Source: Dacryopinax spathularia (Eukaryota > Basidiomycota > Dacrymycetes > Dacrymycetales > Dacrymycetaceae). Taken from it: a DNA stretch of 64,000 nucleotides. The notes beneath the pieces are model-generated. The model saw only the letters and a list, made by a program, of their open reading frames with translations, searched no databases and was not told the DNA's origin. The position numbers and the translations under genes were made by a program. Within the stretch, counting starts at the first letter, position 1. Each line of letters opens with the position of its first letter. The DNA lies in the NCBI GenBank assembly GCA_037974965.1, contig JBBPFI010000002.1, forward strand, positions 1,798,001 through 1,862,000, in the 5' to 3' direction. Of this stretch, positions 44,425 through 57,569 are shown in pieces.

Positions 44425-46182
44425 ATGGCCCCAGTTCCGGACTTCAAAGATGCACCGCAGGACGATGACTACGAGTACGCTTGCCTTCCATTTACAGCGG
44501 TAGCAGGAGATTGACCGTTGGTAGCATGGAGATGCCCAACCTGGGCGAATACGACCCCACCTCGCCCGAAGTGATGCTCCAGTTCTACAAACGACTCTTT
44601 CCGTATAGGCCGTTCTATCATTGGCTGAACCACGACCACAGTACGCCCTCTTTCACTCGCACTCCTAGTACAGCCCATTGACGACTAAGCTAGCACCGTC
44701 AAAGCTGTTCACGAACCGAGAGTTCGCGTTCACCCTCGCTGGAGACGTCTACCTGCGGTACAACTCCTTCCCGACGGTAGAAGACTTTGCTAGGGAACTG
44801 AGACGGCTAAACCCGAGCCGGTTCGAGATCGGAGCGATCTACAATGCACGCGTACGTCCCCCCACTCCCTACCCATCATGGCCGTTGTCGCTAATAAGTG
44901 GTTATGTGCAGCCGAGAGACAAGAGGACATTGCGTGCCGGAGCGCTACAGCCCCAGATGCGAGAACTGGTGTTTGATATAGATATGACGGACTACGATTC
45001 CGTCCGGACCTGCTGCACAGGCAAGGGGATCTGCAAGTCCTGCTGGTCGTTCATCGCCGCGGCCGTCTCCGTCCTAGACAGCGCCCTCCGAAACCAATTC
45101 GGCTACCAGCACCTTCTCTGGGTTTACTCAGGGAGGAGAGGAATCCATTGTTGGGTTAGCGATAAGAGTGCGATGATGTTGACGGACGAGCAGCGGAAGG
45201 CCGTGGTGGGGTATTTGGAGGTCGTTAAGGGCGGGGAGCAGATGGTGAAGAAGGTCAATGTTAGGCTGGGGACGGGGGGGAACGCGGGTCCGCTGCCGCC
45301 GAGTTTGAAGTGCGTCTTTTCTGCTCACACTTTCTGTCTATTCCCGGCTCGGGGACTGAACGGCCCGTGTAGAGCGCTCGTGCAGAGACAGAACTTGGGC
45401 GGGTATTTCACGTCCGTTATACTAGAGGATCAGAAATGTTTCGATTCCGAAAAGGGCGAGGAGACGCTCCTCTCCCTCATACCCGACAAAAGTACGTTCC
45501 TCTCTCTCTTTCCCCCACTCGAACGCAGTTCGCTAACCCAGCACGCACACAGCGATCGTCTCCAACCTGCGCAAACTCTGGTCCTCCCACCCCGGGCGCA
45601 CCTCCCTCCAAAAATTCAGCGACCTCAAGGCCGAAATCACCTCCCTCTCCTCCTCCTCCTCCAAATCATCCCACAATCCAACCGCCCTCCGCCAAGCACA
45701 AGAAGACATCATCCTCCAATATCTCTACCCGCGGATCGACGCCGAAGTCTCCAAGCACAGGAACCATTTGCTCAAGGCGCCGTTCTGCGTGCATCCGGCT
45801 ACGGGGAGGGTGTGTGTCCCGGTCGATCCGGACAGGGTGGACGAGTTTGATCCGGAGGGTGTGCCGACCGTGGGGGGGTTGTTGGTGGAGCTTAATTTGG
45901 GGGAGGGGAGGAAGGTGGAGGAGGGGGGGGATCCGTTGAGGGGAGGTACGCACACAGTCTATGTCTATGTTTGGATTGAGATGGGCGCTGATGAGGGGAA
46001 AGATTGGGACCGCACGTCCCTCAAACCTTACGTCGAGATGCTCGAGCGCCACGCCCAAGCCCTAATAAAAGCAACGAGGGAGGAGAGACAACGTGAGTAC
46101 CCTTTTTAGCGTGTTTTTCCATTAGTCGAAAGTGCTGAGGATGGTTTTAGGGAAGGTGAAGTTGGAGGGTATGGATTGGTGA
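44425..46182 (+). CDS. PRI1: DNA primase small (catalytic) subunit
   Basis: Synthesises RNA primers with the large subunit and DNA polymerase alpha. ATG 44425 (MAPVPDFKDAP). Seven or so short introns. Signature parts: EVMLQFYKRLFPYRPFYHWL, NREFAFTL near the start, the catalytic acidic motif ELVFDIDMTDYD near 44960-44996, the zinc Cys series CCTGKGICKSCWSFI, then YSGRRGIHCWVSDK (nucleotide-binding loop), and VPTVGGLLVEL with SLKPYVEML near the end. The stop is at 46182 after KLEGMDW. The order of motifs matches eukaryotic Pri1 throughout. It has a convergent neighbour, eIF2 alpha. Confidence 0.93.
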
Positions 46183-46437
46183 TCGTGGGGGCGTTTCACT
46201 AGGTCTACTGCACCCTCGATGTGTATTGTACTTTCATCTGCTTTTGGAACGTGAGAGATTTTGGCTGTATACCCTTCAGCGCGACGCGCCGCACCCACTT
46301 TCGTAAAAAGCAGGAATGTCGTTCCGACCAGCCCGGCGATATGATCTCGTCAGGTCTTTTGCGAAAGGCAACATGAAAGATACATGACCGATCATGAATT
46401 GCCAAACGAAGTACACCACATCAGAACTTCACAGCGC

Positions 46438-47716
46438 CTACTCCTCCTCCGCCGAATCCTCCGCCTCATCCCCCGAAACCTCCGCGTTCTCCTGCCCGAC
46501 CTTAGCCATCAACGCCGCAAGCTCCATATCCTCCGTCTCCGACACCGCCTTCGGCTTCATCTTCACACTGATCTCCCCTCCCTCTTTCCCAATCACAGCA
46601 CTAATCACCTCGATCGCCCTCTCGAGCGCTTCCACCCCTCCGAGCTTATCCGTACTGTTCGTTATAAGGACATACAGCGGCGGGGCAACGAGTTTAACTT
46701 TGATTGGAATCTCGGGCGTGGACAGGGCCTCGCCGGCTTTTAGGGCGGTCTTGATGGCGTCGATCCCGTCGTATCCGAAACAGGTCACTTCGATGTCGGC
46801 GCGGATTTTTACGGGCTGGGGGGTGAGCCGGCGGGAGATGTTGGCCCGGACTTCGGCGATGAGGGGGGCGGGGGCGGAGATGGATTCGAATACTGCGTCG
46901 CCTTCGCTGTGTGCGGGACGTGTAAGCACTGCTGTATCACAATCACGCGACGAGGCGAGGAAGGCGAGGAAGGGCGCTGGGGAGGAGAGGAACAGGAAGT
47001 GGAAGTGGAAGGTGGGGGAGGAGGAAGGAGCAGCAGGAAGAAGGGGCAGGAAGAGGCAGAGGAAGGCAAACAGATACGGAGCGAGGAGACCGCACGCACG
47101 TAACAGCCAACTTGAACGCATCATACGGATGCCCATACTTATCCCCCAACGGCCACACAATCTGCTCATACAGCTCCTCCAGATCAACATGCAGTTTCTC
47201 GCCCACGTTGCGCATGATACTGTGCACCGTCTTGGATTTGTTGTAGCGTTCTTCGCATTTGATGACGTCTTCTGCGGAGACGCGGCGTTTGGAGAGGTCG
47301 ATGTATCCTACCCGTTACTCATCAGTCTCAACTGTACTGTACTCGCGGGACGGCGAAGGAGAGGATAAAAGCTGAGGGGGAAGAGAGGAAGAAGTGGGAG
47401 TGAGAGAGCGAGAAAGCGCACCCTTCTCTTTGTCCACCCGGAGAACAACGACAACCTCGTTCCTCCCCACCCTGATAAGTTTCTGGATCGACCGGATCCG
47501 CCGCCTTGACAGCTCGGACAGGAGGATCATGCCCTCGATATTGTCGTACTCGAGCAGGTTGACGTAGGCTCCCATTTCGGCTATGGAACGGACTTGGACC
47601 ATGACGAGGTCGTCGACCTCTGCGTGGGCACACCAGATTGTCAGACATGCTCGAGCAGAGCGAGAGTGTGAGAGGTGGGGAAACGTACCCGGGTATTTTT
47701 GCCTGTAGTAACGCAT
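46438..47716 (-). CDS. SUI2: Translation initiation factor eIF2 subunit alpha
   Basis: The alpha subunit of the GTP- and Met-tRNA-binding eIF2 complex, and the target of Gcn2-type kinases. ATG 47716 ([10 protein letters not shown]), with about four introns. The S1-like domain reads [20 protein letters not shown] and [20 protein letters not shown]; the regulatory Ser is in [13 protein letters not shown] (about 47500-47535). Then come [20 protein letters not shown], the helical domain with [20 protein letters not shown], and the alpha-beta domain with [20 protein letters not shown] and [13 protein letters not shown]. The acidic tail ends EDSAEEE. It is divergent from leucyl aminopeptidase. Confidence 0.95.
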
Positions 47717-48144
47717 TTTGACAGTCTTGTTCCCGAGAAGGAAGGAGTTGGTATGAGCGTGGGAGTAGGTTCGGTGCTCAGGTATCTCCAGGCAGTAGTA
47801 GGAGCGTAGTAGTGTGCGCCGATGACAATATGCAGCAACTACAGTATGCTGAATGCCTCTGAGCCCTGACTCGCACCGCGCCCCGGAACGGCCCTCTGTC
47901 CAAAATCTTCCTCCGCCCTCAAAGCACAGCCACACATTCAAGCTCCAGCTGATAGCGCCCGCGCCGTCCATTCCGGCAGACCGTGCCAGCCAATCGTGTG
48001 CTGCCCGTGGTGTGAGATGTTGAATAGCATATGTAGCATGTGGATCCCGGTCGTCTCCCACAGCAAGTGTGTAGCCGCATATAGAACTGCACTTGTTGGA
48101 GGGTTCAGGCAGCAGAGCGCATATAGTCCCCCTTGAGTCGGTGG
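47717..48144. promoter_or_regulatory. Divergent promoter region of eIF2 alpha and leucyl aminopeptidase
   Basis: 428 bp between two divergent start codons, without another gene. No clear TATA box was seen. Shared control is an inference from position. Confidence 0.4.
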
Positions 48145-50602
48145 ATGGCACCTCTCTCCCGTCTCTTCACTTCACTCATTCGTCTCACTTCCACCACTAC
48201 TGCTCGAACGACCTTCTACAGCGTGTACACCCAGCAAATCCAGATACGGAAGATGTCACTCCCCCCAGCAGTCGTCATCCCCCTCCTCGAATCATCCGCA
48301 CTCGCTCCCTCGCCGCTGTCCGAGAAGGCCCTCAAGGCTTTTGCGGCGTCAAAGCCAAAGTACAAGCCTAACGAGCTCCGGATCTTTTATGACCTCGATG
48401 GGAAGGGTACCACTGTCGCTGCTGTTTGCGTGGGGAAAGAGGGGAATGTGGAGCAGGAAGCTGTGAGGGCGGCTGTGGCGAAGGGGACTAGGGCGCTCAA
48501 GGATGCGGGGGAGGACAAGGTCGGGGTTGTCGTGGGGGAGGAGTATGCTCATGCGGCTTGTGCGTCTCCCTCTCTGCCTCCCTCTCCTCCCTCTCACCCT
48601 GCTCCTCATCCTTCCTCCCCTCTGCTCTTCCTCTGTCGTCTCGCGCATGGCTGACCTGGCCGGACAGCCGTCGGTGCCCACCTAAGCGTATTCAACTTCG
48701 ACCACCTCAAAACCGAAAAAGACTCTCTCCAGTCCATCGACCTCATCCCCCTCATCCCCTCCCAGTCCTCGCCCAGCTCCGGCGGGCTCACCTGGGAAAC
48801 AGGCAAAACATACGCCCACGCGCAGAACCTCGCCCGCGAGCTCATGGAGCTCCCCGCGAACCTCCTCACCCCTACCGCATTCTGCGAGCGGCTTACCAAG
48901 GAGTTTGAGGGCGTGCCTAATGTCAAGGTTGAGACACATGATGCCGCGTGGGCGGAACGGAAGGGCATGCGCACCTTTCTGTCCGTGGCGAAAGGGACAG
49001 ACGAGCCGTGCAAGTTCCTCGAAGTGCGCTACACTGGTGCTCCGTCAAAAGACAGCCCGCCGCTCGCCTTTGTGGGGAAAGGGATTACGTTTGACTCGGG
49101 AGGGATCTCGCTCAAGCCTGCGGCGGGGATGAAGCTTATGCGGGGCGATATGGGCGGGGCGGCGACGTTGATGAGCGCTGCGCTGGCCGTGGCGAGGTTG
49201 GGAGTGCCGATTAATCTGGTGGCGGTTGCGCCGCTGACGGAGAACTTGCCGGGACCGAAGGCGAACAAGCCGGGGGATATGTGCGTCTTCTTCTTCTTCT
49301 TCTTCTTCTTCTTCTTCTTCTTCTTCTCCTGGTTGTGTGCGGGAGGGGCTGACGCGGGTCGAGTAGCGTGTACGCGATGAACGGGAAGACGGTCGAGATA
49401 GACAACACCGACGCAGAAGGCCGGCTCATCCTCTCCGGTCCGTCTCCCCACCACATCCTCAACCCCTCAATCCTTCTCCTGTATATACTGATCATACTGC
49501 ACAGATGCGCTGTACTACGTGACCTCGGAATATAAGCCGCACACGGTGATAGACGCTGCTACACTCACTGGGTTCGTCCTCCTCCTTGTTTGGGCGCATA
49601 TATGGCTAACTTTGGGAAAATAAAGGGCGATGGTGATCGCTCTTGGGGAGGCCTACGCCGGAGTATTCACCGTACGTCCCCTCCCTCTCCCCCTCCCCTG
49701 CTGCCCATCCCTCTCGCCCTCACCCTCCTCCCCTCTCCCTCTCCCCTTAACCTCCCGTCCTCTCCTCTCCGCTCCGCTCTCCCCGCTCCAGCCGGCTCAC
49801 TAACCTCCCCCCGCGCGCACAGAACTCCAACACCCTCTGGACCGAGCTCGACCAAGCCGGTCTGGAGGAGCACGACCGGTTCTGGCGTATGCCGCTGGAC
49901 GAGGAGTATATGCCGCAGATCAATTCGAGTAATGCGGATTTACAGAATGTGCGTCGCTTGCTTCATCCCTCTATCTCTCCTCCTCTTCCTACGCTCTTCT
50001 CTCCCCACTCTCTTGATCCCTGCCCACACCGTCGTTCCCTTCCCTTCCTTCCGCTCTCCCTTCCGCTCTCTATCCTCGCTGCCCTTGCCCCTCCCTTCTC
50101 GCTCTGCTCCAAGAGAGCAAGAGAATGAATGGTCGAGCGCATGCTAACACGTTCAACAGACCGGCGGCCGCCCAGCCGGCTCATGCACAGCCGCAATGTT
50201 CCTCAAGGCCTTTGTAGACGGGGTCGAACCGTCCGAAGAGACGGGCGAGCCGCGCACGCGTTGGGCGCATGTTGATATCGCTGGTACGTTTCCCTCTTCT
50301 GTTTACTTAACCCATCTTACCCCACTTTACCCCCCAAAATCTGCCCCTCCACTCCGTTCTCTTCGTTCTGTTTCTTCTCTCTTGTTGTGCTCCGACGGCT
50401 TACACCTCTGGTGCAGGGGTGATGGAAGCGACTCGGCCGAATCCGTACCAGAATAAAGGGATGACAGGGCGTGCAACTCGGTGCGTCTTGTGCTTTCCGG
50501 CGCCGTCTCGTGTCCCGCGGGAGGAAGGGATGTGAATGTGCTAACGCGGGGCTTGACAGGTCGTTTATCGAGTTTGCCAGGCGCTTGGCAGAGAAGAAAT
50601 GA
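48145..50602 (+). CDS. Leucyl aminopeptidase, M17 family
   Basis: A dimetal exopeptidase that removes N-terminal residues. ATG 48145 begins [20 protein letters not shown], a Ser/Thr/Arg-rich leader like a mitochondrial presequence; a second in-frame ATG at 48253 ([12 protein letters not shown]) would give a cytosolic form. Catalytic-domain marks: [16 protein letters not shown] (metal-binding Lys/Asp) near 49075-49120, MRGDMGGAA, and [11 protein letters not shown] (signature) near 49405-49435, followed by [20 protein letters not shown], and [13 protein letters not shown] with WAHVDIAG. Seven or so introns; one contains a TTC triplet run (49287-49327). The stop after RRLAEKK is at 50602. Length, about 550 residues, fits the family. 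Confidence 0.92.
49287..49327 (+). repeat. TTC trinucleotide tract inside an intron
   Basis: About 13 TTC triplets between the donor after KPGD and the acceptor near 49365 of the aminopeptidase gene. It serves as a long polypyrimidine tract and is likely variable between strains. Confidence 0.9.
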
Positions 50603-51742
50603 AGGGGGAGGAAATGAACTGTCCGAGACGTACTGTGATTTCACACCGGTTCAGTGCAAGTGTGGAACAAGTATCCGCCTAGGAATGTTCAGGGTATCTG
50701 CCTCGCCTGTCCAGTTTAGCTCGAGATGAATATAAGACACCTCTGAAGTTGTCAGATAACAGTCAGCGTAGATTATCTTCTCTTCCTGTCTGGGCTAGCC
50801 GCTGTGGTGGCGCAAGGTAGTGATCGAGCGCGCACCGTCACGAAAACTCGCATCCCGGCGGGAGCTCAGTGACACATTCCGCAAGTCTCAACTCTAAACG
50901 AGTAATTGCGCCCGCACGTCATTGTCCACCTGACCTACCGGCGGCATCCTTGGAGCCCGCGCCCTGTCTTCAACCTCACCCAATTCTGTTGACCTTGGAT
51001 CCCGACCTGTCTATATCGGAGCCCCGGGTTCTCCGCAGCCAGCCCTCGTGTTACGCGGAATTGCGCGGAGATGAGCCTTGACGTGGGAAGGCTTTTAGGC
51101 TTCCTAAAGCCGCCAGAACGAACTTCCTGCCGCCACTTCTTAGCCGCCTCTCGCCTCGCGTTCGTCGGTACATGTTCGGTCCGACCGCGTCCTTTTTACC
51201 GAGGCGCGTCATTCCCCATGCATGCTCCTGGACTGTATGCGACTACGAAAGCTCTTGTGATTCTGTTTCTGGATTGGGTGTTCAACCAAGGGTGCGACAA
51301 TTCTTGTGCTACGCACATGTGTTCCAAGTTTAGAACACCTGGAATCCACCGGGGCTTGGAACATGCGGGGCGTCCGTTTTTGGCAACTCGTGCAAGCTGA
51401 CGACCCAGGAGTACCAGGAGTCGAACACGCTTCGTCTCGTCCTGCGGCTAACTACGAATCCGACCTCAAGCATGTCCGTCGTCTCGCTTCGGCTAACCTC
51501 AACGTTCCTGGTGTAATTCGGTGCCACGCAACCGCCTGTCCCGACTCTCGACATGCGTGGCTTTTTTCCCAACATGCTCGGCTAACCAAACTGAAATGTG
51601 CGGGGGAACCTGGTGCCCCGTAACATGTGCGCTTCTTCCCCGGTTTTTCGGTATAAAGGTACGGCGGGGTTCTGGGGGAAAGGAAGATCGCATCGACCCC
51701 CCGCTGCCTTCGCTTCTTTCCCCTTTCTTCTTCTGCTGCACC
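50603..51742. promoter_or_regulatory. Intergenic and promoter region of the sugar transporter
   Basis: No gene in this 1.1-kb stretch. A TATA box (TATAAA, 51652-51657) stands 86 bp upstream of the transporter ATG, followed by a CT-rich run (CTTTCCCCTTTCTTCTTC) typical of strongly expressed fungal genes. Regulation by sugar is not shown by sequence. Confidence 0.55.
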
Positions 51743-53667
51743 ATGTCGACCTATAGCGCGGAGCAGGTGCAGTACCAGGAGCCGCAGAAACGGTACTTGG
51801 GCCAGACTAAGGCGACTTGGTACATCTACTGGGTGTGCGGTGTTGCATCTATTGCAAATATGTTAGTCTTCTCTCAATAACTCAGGCCGAACGAATGCTG
51901 AACAAGAATGCAGTTTCCAAGGTTTCGATGGCGGTATCTACTCGATCATCATCTCCGATCAGCGCTTCATCGACTACTTCAATGTCTCCGGTGCAAGAGC
52001 CGGCGTCGTCTCGTCCATGAGTACGAACTTTCTTTATTCAATTCAGTTGATATTGACATCCTGTCAGTCAACCTGGGCAATGTGATCGGAAACCTCTTCG
52101 TGGCGTGGTGGTTCATCTGGTTGACGGGGCGTCGCATGGCGTTCGCGCTTGGCACGCTGATCCTCCTCATTGGCGTCGCTCTGCAAGCCGGGGCAGTCGC
52201 ATTCGCCATGATCGTCGTCGGCCGCATCATTTCCGGAATCGGAACGGCTATGTAAGTTTCCATCCCCTGTTCTTGGTATCCGCTTTAACCTTCTTCTAGT
52301 ATTGGTACCAACTTAGCGGCATACCAAGCTGAAGTTTCTTCGCCGGCGATCCGTGGCCGTGTCGTCTCCTTTGTGCAGCTTTCCTACCAGATCGGTGTCC
52401 TGATCTCTTACTGCGTCGGTCTCGGCACAGTCAAGATCGCAGGTGAGAACTCCTGGAGGACCGCAACCGCCCTGCAATGCATCCCCGGCACCATCCTCAT
52501 TCTCGCGTCCTTCACCATTCCCGAGAGTCCACGATGGCTTCTGGAGCGTCATCCTGAGAACCCCGAGCGTTCGCTCAAACAACTGTCCAAGCTCCGCCTT
52601 CTGCCCGAAGACCACCCAGAGGTCCGGATGGAGTTTATGGACATGGTTGCTGCACGGCAATACCGCATCGAGCACCAGACCGATCTCTCCTGGTGGTCTT
52701 TCCTCTCGCATTATGCGGTCTGGAAACGTCTCGCCTACGGCATGGCCACCATGGCGCTTGGTCAGATCTCCGGCGTCGGTGCGCTGATGATCTACGGTGT
52801 TCTCATCTTCGAGAGTCTTGGTTTCTCGTCTGGGACGATGTCGCTCTTGCTCAACGTTGTGTCCGGTATCCTGTGTCTGCTGTGCGTACCAGGCTTGACA
52901 GGGCAAACAAATACTCATTCCTTATAGGGCAACATTGATCACCACCACTGGCGTTGATAAGTGGGGTCGCAGGATCACCCTGCTGGCTGGTTCCGCTCTC
53001 ATGGTACGTGATGTGCGTTCCCTTGTCAGGCCTCAGACTAACAGGTTCAACAGGTTCTCTCCTACGTCATCATCGCCGCGCTTTCTGATGCCTATCCTGC
53101 GGATTCCAACCCGAACCGGGCTGCATCAATTGTGCAAGTCATCTTCATCTACGTTATCGAGATGGTGAGCAGTCCCCGACCACTCTTGTTGAATTAGCTA
53201 ACTCGCTTTTCAGGCCTACTCCGGCGCTCTCGGTCCCACCGCATGGATCTACGCTAGCGAGATCTTCCCCACCCATCTCCGCGATAAGGGTGTAAACATC
53301 TCCCAGGCTGCTCAGCAGACTACCACTCTTTGGATCAGTCAAGCTTGGCCGGTGATGTTCGATAATGTCGGCCATAATGCTTACTGGATCCTTGTGGGGA
53401 TCAACGCCCTGGGCTTCCTAATGGGTACGTGCTTCCCTGTTGTATAGCGTTCGTCGTTTGCTGATGGCTCTCGCAGTTCTCTTCTTCTGGCCTGAGACCA
53501 AGGGTGTCAGTCTCGAGCACATGGACAAGATCTTCGGAGAAGTCGACCATGTCGAGGCGTTCAAGGGAGAGCATCATCTCAACAATCCCGAAGCGGTGGA
53601 TAACATGCTCGAGAAGGCAGTTAGCCGCAACCTTGATGATGTCCGGACCGACGAAGGGAAGGTGTAA
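51743..53667 (+). CDS. MFS sugar (hexose) transporter
   Basis: A twelve-helix sugar porter of the major facilitator superfamily. ATG 51743 (MSTYSAEQVQYQEPQKR). Seven or so introns of about 50 nt. Sugar-porter marks: FDGGIYS after helix 1 (across the first intron), LTGRRMAFALG (between helices 2 and 3), IVVGRIISGIG, YQAEVSSPAIRGRVVS, PESPRWLLERHPE in the central loop, DKWGRRITLL (the repeated GRR motif), AWIYASEIFPTHLRDKG and FWPETKGVSLEHMDKIF at the end. The cytosolic C-terminus is charged. The chain is about 520 residues, as usual. Specificity cannot be read from the sequence; hexose is the usual substrate of close motifs. Confidence 0.92.
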
Positions 53668-54030
53668 AGGGACTTGTGTTTCTTTAAATTATTTTGGGAG
53701 TTGGTTTGACTTTGTGGTTGTCGGTTACGAATAGGCAAGAACGATCGATGTATTCGTTTTGAATGCAATTTTCACCACCTTATTGGACAGTACTGTGCAT
53801 CGTTCTCGCAATGCCCCAAACAGGATATCATTCGACACTTGTCGGCCATCCCTATGCTACAATACATACATCTCTTGCTTCTTTCTTTCTATATTGTTAC
53901 TTGCAGGTCTTTCTCTTAGTAAGTACATGAATGACATCGTCCAAAACACCGCCTTGGTACTAATACATCGATGGAACGAGAAGCGGACGTACGTGAACAA
54001 CCTTGACAGTCATGAAATGCTTTGAAGAAA

Positions 54031-57000
54031 TTACTTGCCTCCCTTGCGGCGTCGTCCGTCCTTACGAGCAGGCTTCGGCTTGCTGTTGGGTTGTTGCTGC
54101 AACCGGGCGGCCATGGCCTTCCGCTCCTCTTCCTCGTCGTCCATCACACCGACGATTAGGTCGTCAAACCGGTCGTTCTCCTGCGCGCGTCTATAATCCG
54201 CATCTTCGTCCCTGCCCCATTCGTCCTCTTCTAGCCCGTTCCCTTCCTCTTCAGGATGCATCGTCTCGAAAATAGTATCATTGTCGTCGAACCGGAGTGT
54301 CGAGTCGAACTGTTCCGACGTCGGCCTTCGCCTGCCCGACCGAACGCGCGTGATTTCCTTCTTGAGGATCCCGATCCCTTCATGTAGCCCTTCCTGCAGG
54401 CTATTAGCGACATTACGCACGGGGCCCGGATCCAGCCAGGCGTGCAACGTGCGAGGCGAGGCGTTGGGATAAGCAGGGATCATAGGGACGACAGTGGACT
54501 GTGCATCAAGCACGGTATGCATCGCACTCGCGATCGGCTCATCAAACGAGCTCGCGATCGCCGTGTCGTCCTGTCCCTGTCCGCCAGCAGCAGAGATAGA
54601 GGACGTGCTCGGCCTGCGCTGGAGGGGCAAGGGACGGATCTCGATCTGCTGCCGGACTTCGATCTTCTCTGCTGGCATGTCGAGCTCGTTGTTCCGGACT
54701 TTGGACTTGTAGTCCGGGGGGAGGCAGTAGAAGTCAAACTGGTGGGCGTGGTATATGGATCGAGGCAGGATCCGGGTGGACTGGGAGCACGTCTCGATCT
54801 CGGCGTTGGCGAGCCACCTACACTCAAATCAGCACCACAACCTTAGCTCTGGAGTGCAAAGGACGCACCCGTTCCTCACTGCGCTCCTGCCAATGGAGCC
54901 AACAACAAGCCTAGCCGCATTCTTCTGCAACGCCAGTCTAACCTCAGGCCAACTCACGTCCCTCTCCAAGTTCCAGCTCGCGACCGTACTCCCCGTCGCC
55001 ACAAGACTCTCAGGCGCCGCCCTGTTCCCCGCAGAGCTAGAGAGGAGAGCACCGATATTAGGGATCCGCTGGGACGAGAAGCTACTTGAGGGTGTGCGGC
55101 CGTTGAGGGGTGTGCTGCCGCTTGAGGGTGTGCCGGATTCGAGGACTGGCATGGACTGCGATGGCTGGGAGAGGAGACAGCGCTGGAGGGACATTTGGCC
55201 GTCTGAGGGGTTGAAGACGGTGAGGTCTTGGAAGAAGGAGACGACGAGGTCGTGTATGTTCCCGGAGAAGGAGGAGGAGGAAGAAGGTCGGCGGAGTGCG
55301 GGGGGCGAGCGGACGGGTTGCAGTTGGGGCGAGCGGGTGGTTGGGGATGCAGGGCCGAAGGGGGAAATGGCCGAGAGCTGCTGAGGGTGGGGTATAAGCC
55401 TCGACGAGAGGCTGGCGGAACGGGGTAGGAAGGCGAATGCCAGTTGAGCGCTCAGCGGTGCGCGGTGCCCGTTAGATGACAGAACCGTAGAATTTGATGA
55501 GGTTGTGTTTGTGTTTGTGTTTGAGTGAGATGCGTGATTATCCGTCCCCGAGTTCGTGGTCGACTCTGTCGAGCGAGAAAAATGAAACCTAACGAGTGGG
55601 TGGAGAACAGTAGAGAGCGGTTGCTACAACCCCACCATCACGTCAGCTCGACTCCTCTGTGATAAAAGGCGAGGGGGACGTACGAATGAGCTAGGGTTCC
55701 GAATCTTCCCACCCCCATGGGTATCCGTCGTCGGCTGGCCAAAATACGGACTAACAGCATACAGATGCACAGTCCGTCTCTGTGTCCCCACCGCTATCCA
55801 CCTCCCATCCGTGCTCCAAGTAGCCTGAACAGCGGTAGCGGGCGTCTGACCACGCTTAAGCTCATACCGGTGCCAGACGTGCGGCAAGTCCTCTTTCACC
55901 CCCTTTGGCAGCGGGGTACTGGAGAGCGGACGAGGCTTGGAGCGGATTTCGTATATGTTAAATGCTCTCCCATCGGAGCCGGCTACGAAGAGGAGGTTGG
56001 AGGCGGCGTTCCACGAGAGGAGGACGACGGGTCGGGCGGAGGGGCGGAAATGCGCGAGTTGGCGGGGCTGGCCGGCGAGGGGGGTTTGGAGGTCGAGGAT
56101 GGATATGGAGCCTGTTTCGACTGTCTTCCCGCCTGGAGCTGAGGGGCGGAGCTCTTCTAGGGCAGGGTGGAGACCGGAGAGAGCGGAGAGGGAGGCGACG
56201 TTACTCAGGAAAGTGGATGGCTGGGGGGCAGAGTGGGAATAGGGCTTATTAGTCGTTTCGTCCGATCTCGGCTCTTGGCCTCGTCCCCCGCTGCCGCTCC
56301 AGTAAGCATACCCCATCCCCCCCAAGGTCCGCACACCACTCAACACCCCACCCCCGACTTTCTGCGCCGCCTTCCCCAGCTCCAGGACAGTAGAGGTAGC
56401 AGAAGGAGGGATGACGACCTCCTCCCCTTGACTCTCGCGCGTGATGATCCCCGTTTGGCCCGAGTCGAGTGTCCTCGTCGTCGCGTAGGCGAGGAGTCGA
56501 GTGCCGAGTGTGAACACCGGGAGGAAGGTAGTGGGGTGGGGAGCAACGTCCGTTATTGGGGGAAGGACGGGGGAGAGAGAGGAGGCGGAGAGGACGTGTA
56601 GTGCTGCGGGGTGGGAGGTGCCCTGCATCACACATCAGCTTCATGCCCCGGTAGAGGGAGAGATGGACGTACAACGACGACAAAACGGTCACTAGCCGCC
56701 AGCACTGCCCTGCTCCCCGACCCCCTCCTCCCAAACGCCAGCGTCCTAACAACCTCATGCGTCTTCACAGAATACACCAACACGTCCAACTTCCCCGCCG
56801 CCCCGCCGCTCGTCCCCTGTCCGCCCCTAACGAGCGCCAAAAGAGGTCTGAAATTGTACATCTCATCCGGCAGTTCCTGTGCCACTAACGGCGTAGGCAG
56901 CACGCAAGCGCTCTCAATCCCCTGGAAAGCGCGATCGCGGAGGTTGAGCATCTCGAGCGCGTTATCCGGGTCGGTCAGGTCCCAGAGTTGGAATCCGGAG

Positions 57001-57434
57001 GCATAGGCGATCAGGAGTACTCTGCGGGGCTTGACGGCTCGCTCGATTTGGAGGTGGTCGAAGCTGGACCAGAGGATCTCTTCCCTTTCTCCTGGCGCTC
57101 CTATTCCCCCACTGCTGCTGGGGACAGCGCCGAACTCGGAAAGGGAACCGACGGACTCGCGTTCCCTCTCCCTGCTGCGGGTAAAGTACTCGCGCTGAGC
57201 TTGAGGGGCGTATTGTTCTTCTAGTGGAGAGTAGGGCGAAGAGGGAGAAGTAGTGGGGAAGTTCAGGCTGCTGCTGCTGTTCAGATCAGGGGCTTGGGCT
57301 TGGAGTGATAGTCTCCTCTGAGCTGCTGAAGTGCTTGCTCCATTCGTGTTCGCGCTTGTGTTGGGTCGGACGCGGGTGGAGAGGGACGAGAGGGCGTTAG
57401 TGAGTGATTCGAGTGTTGTGGGTTCACTATCCAC
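54031..57434 (-). CDS. BCAS3-type WD40 protein (autophagy-linked beta-propeller)
   Basis: A WD40 beta-propeller protein with a C-terminal BCAS3 domain. Animal BCAS3 acts with PHAF1 at phagophores; the fungal role is inferred. One gene spans several exons. N-terminal part: HLQIERAVKPRRVLLIAYAS, SGFQLWDLTDPDNALEM. Middle: SISILDLQTPLAGQPRQLAH, FRPSARPVVLLSWNAASNLL, VAGSDGRAFNIYEIR and STDGRWIAVGTQRRTVHLYA. The BCAS3 domain follows after a Ser-rich loop: GWLANAEIETCSQSTRILPR and SIYHAHQFDFYCLPPDYKSK. The tail is acidic then basic (GRRRKGGK). The start is not fixed: the frame is open to about 57460, and a first exon starting near 57568 (MTYRTIYKWQ) is possible. It is convergent with the sugar transporter. 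Confidence 0.75.
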
Positions 57435-57569
57435 CCCAACCGAGGAGTCAGCACGCCGCGTCTCAGATCATGGGAGTTGAGGGAGGGACGGGAGATGGGG
57501 ATGCGCTCACCGAGGCAGGATTGGCTGGCGGACATGACCTGCCACTTGTAGATAGTTCGATAGGTCATT

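Noticed and set aside
46809-47103. Pro/Ser- or Glu-rich frames inside the eIF2 alpha gene
   Set aside because: They lie in a low-complexity intron of that gene.
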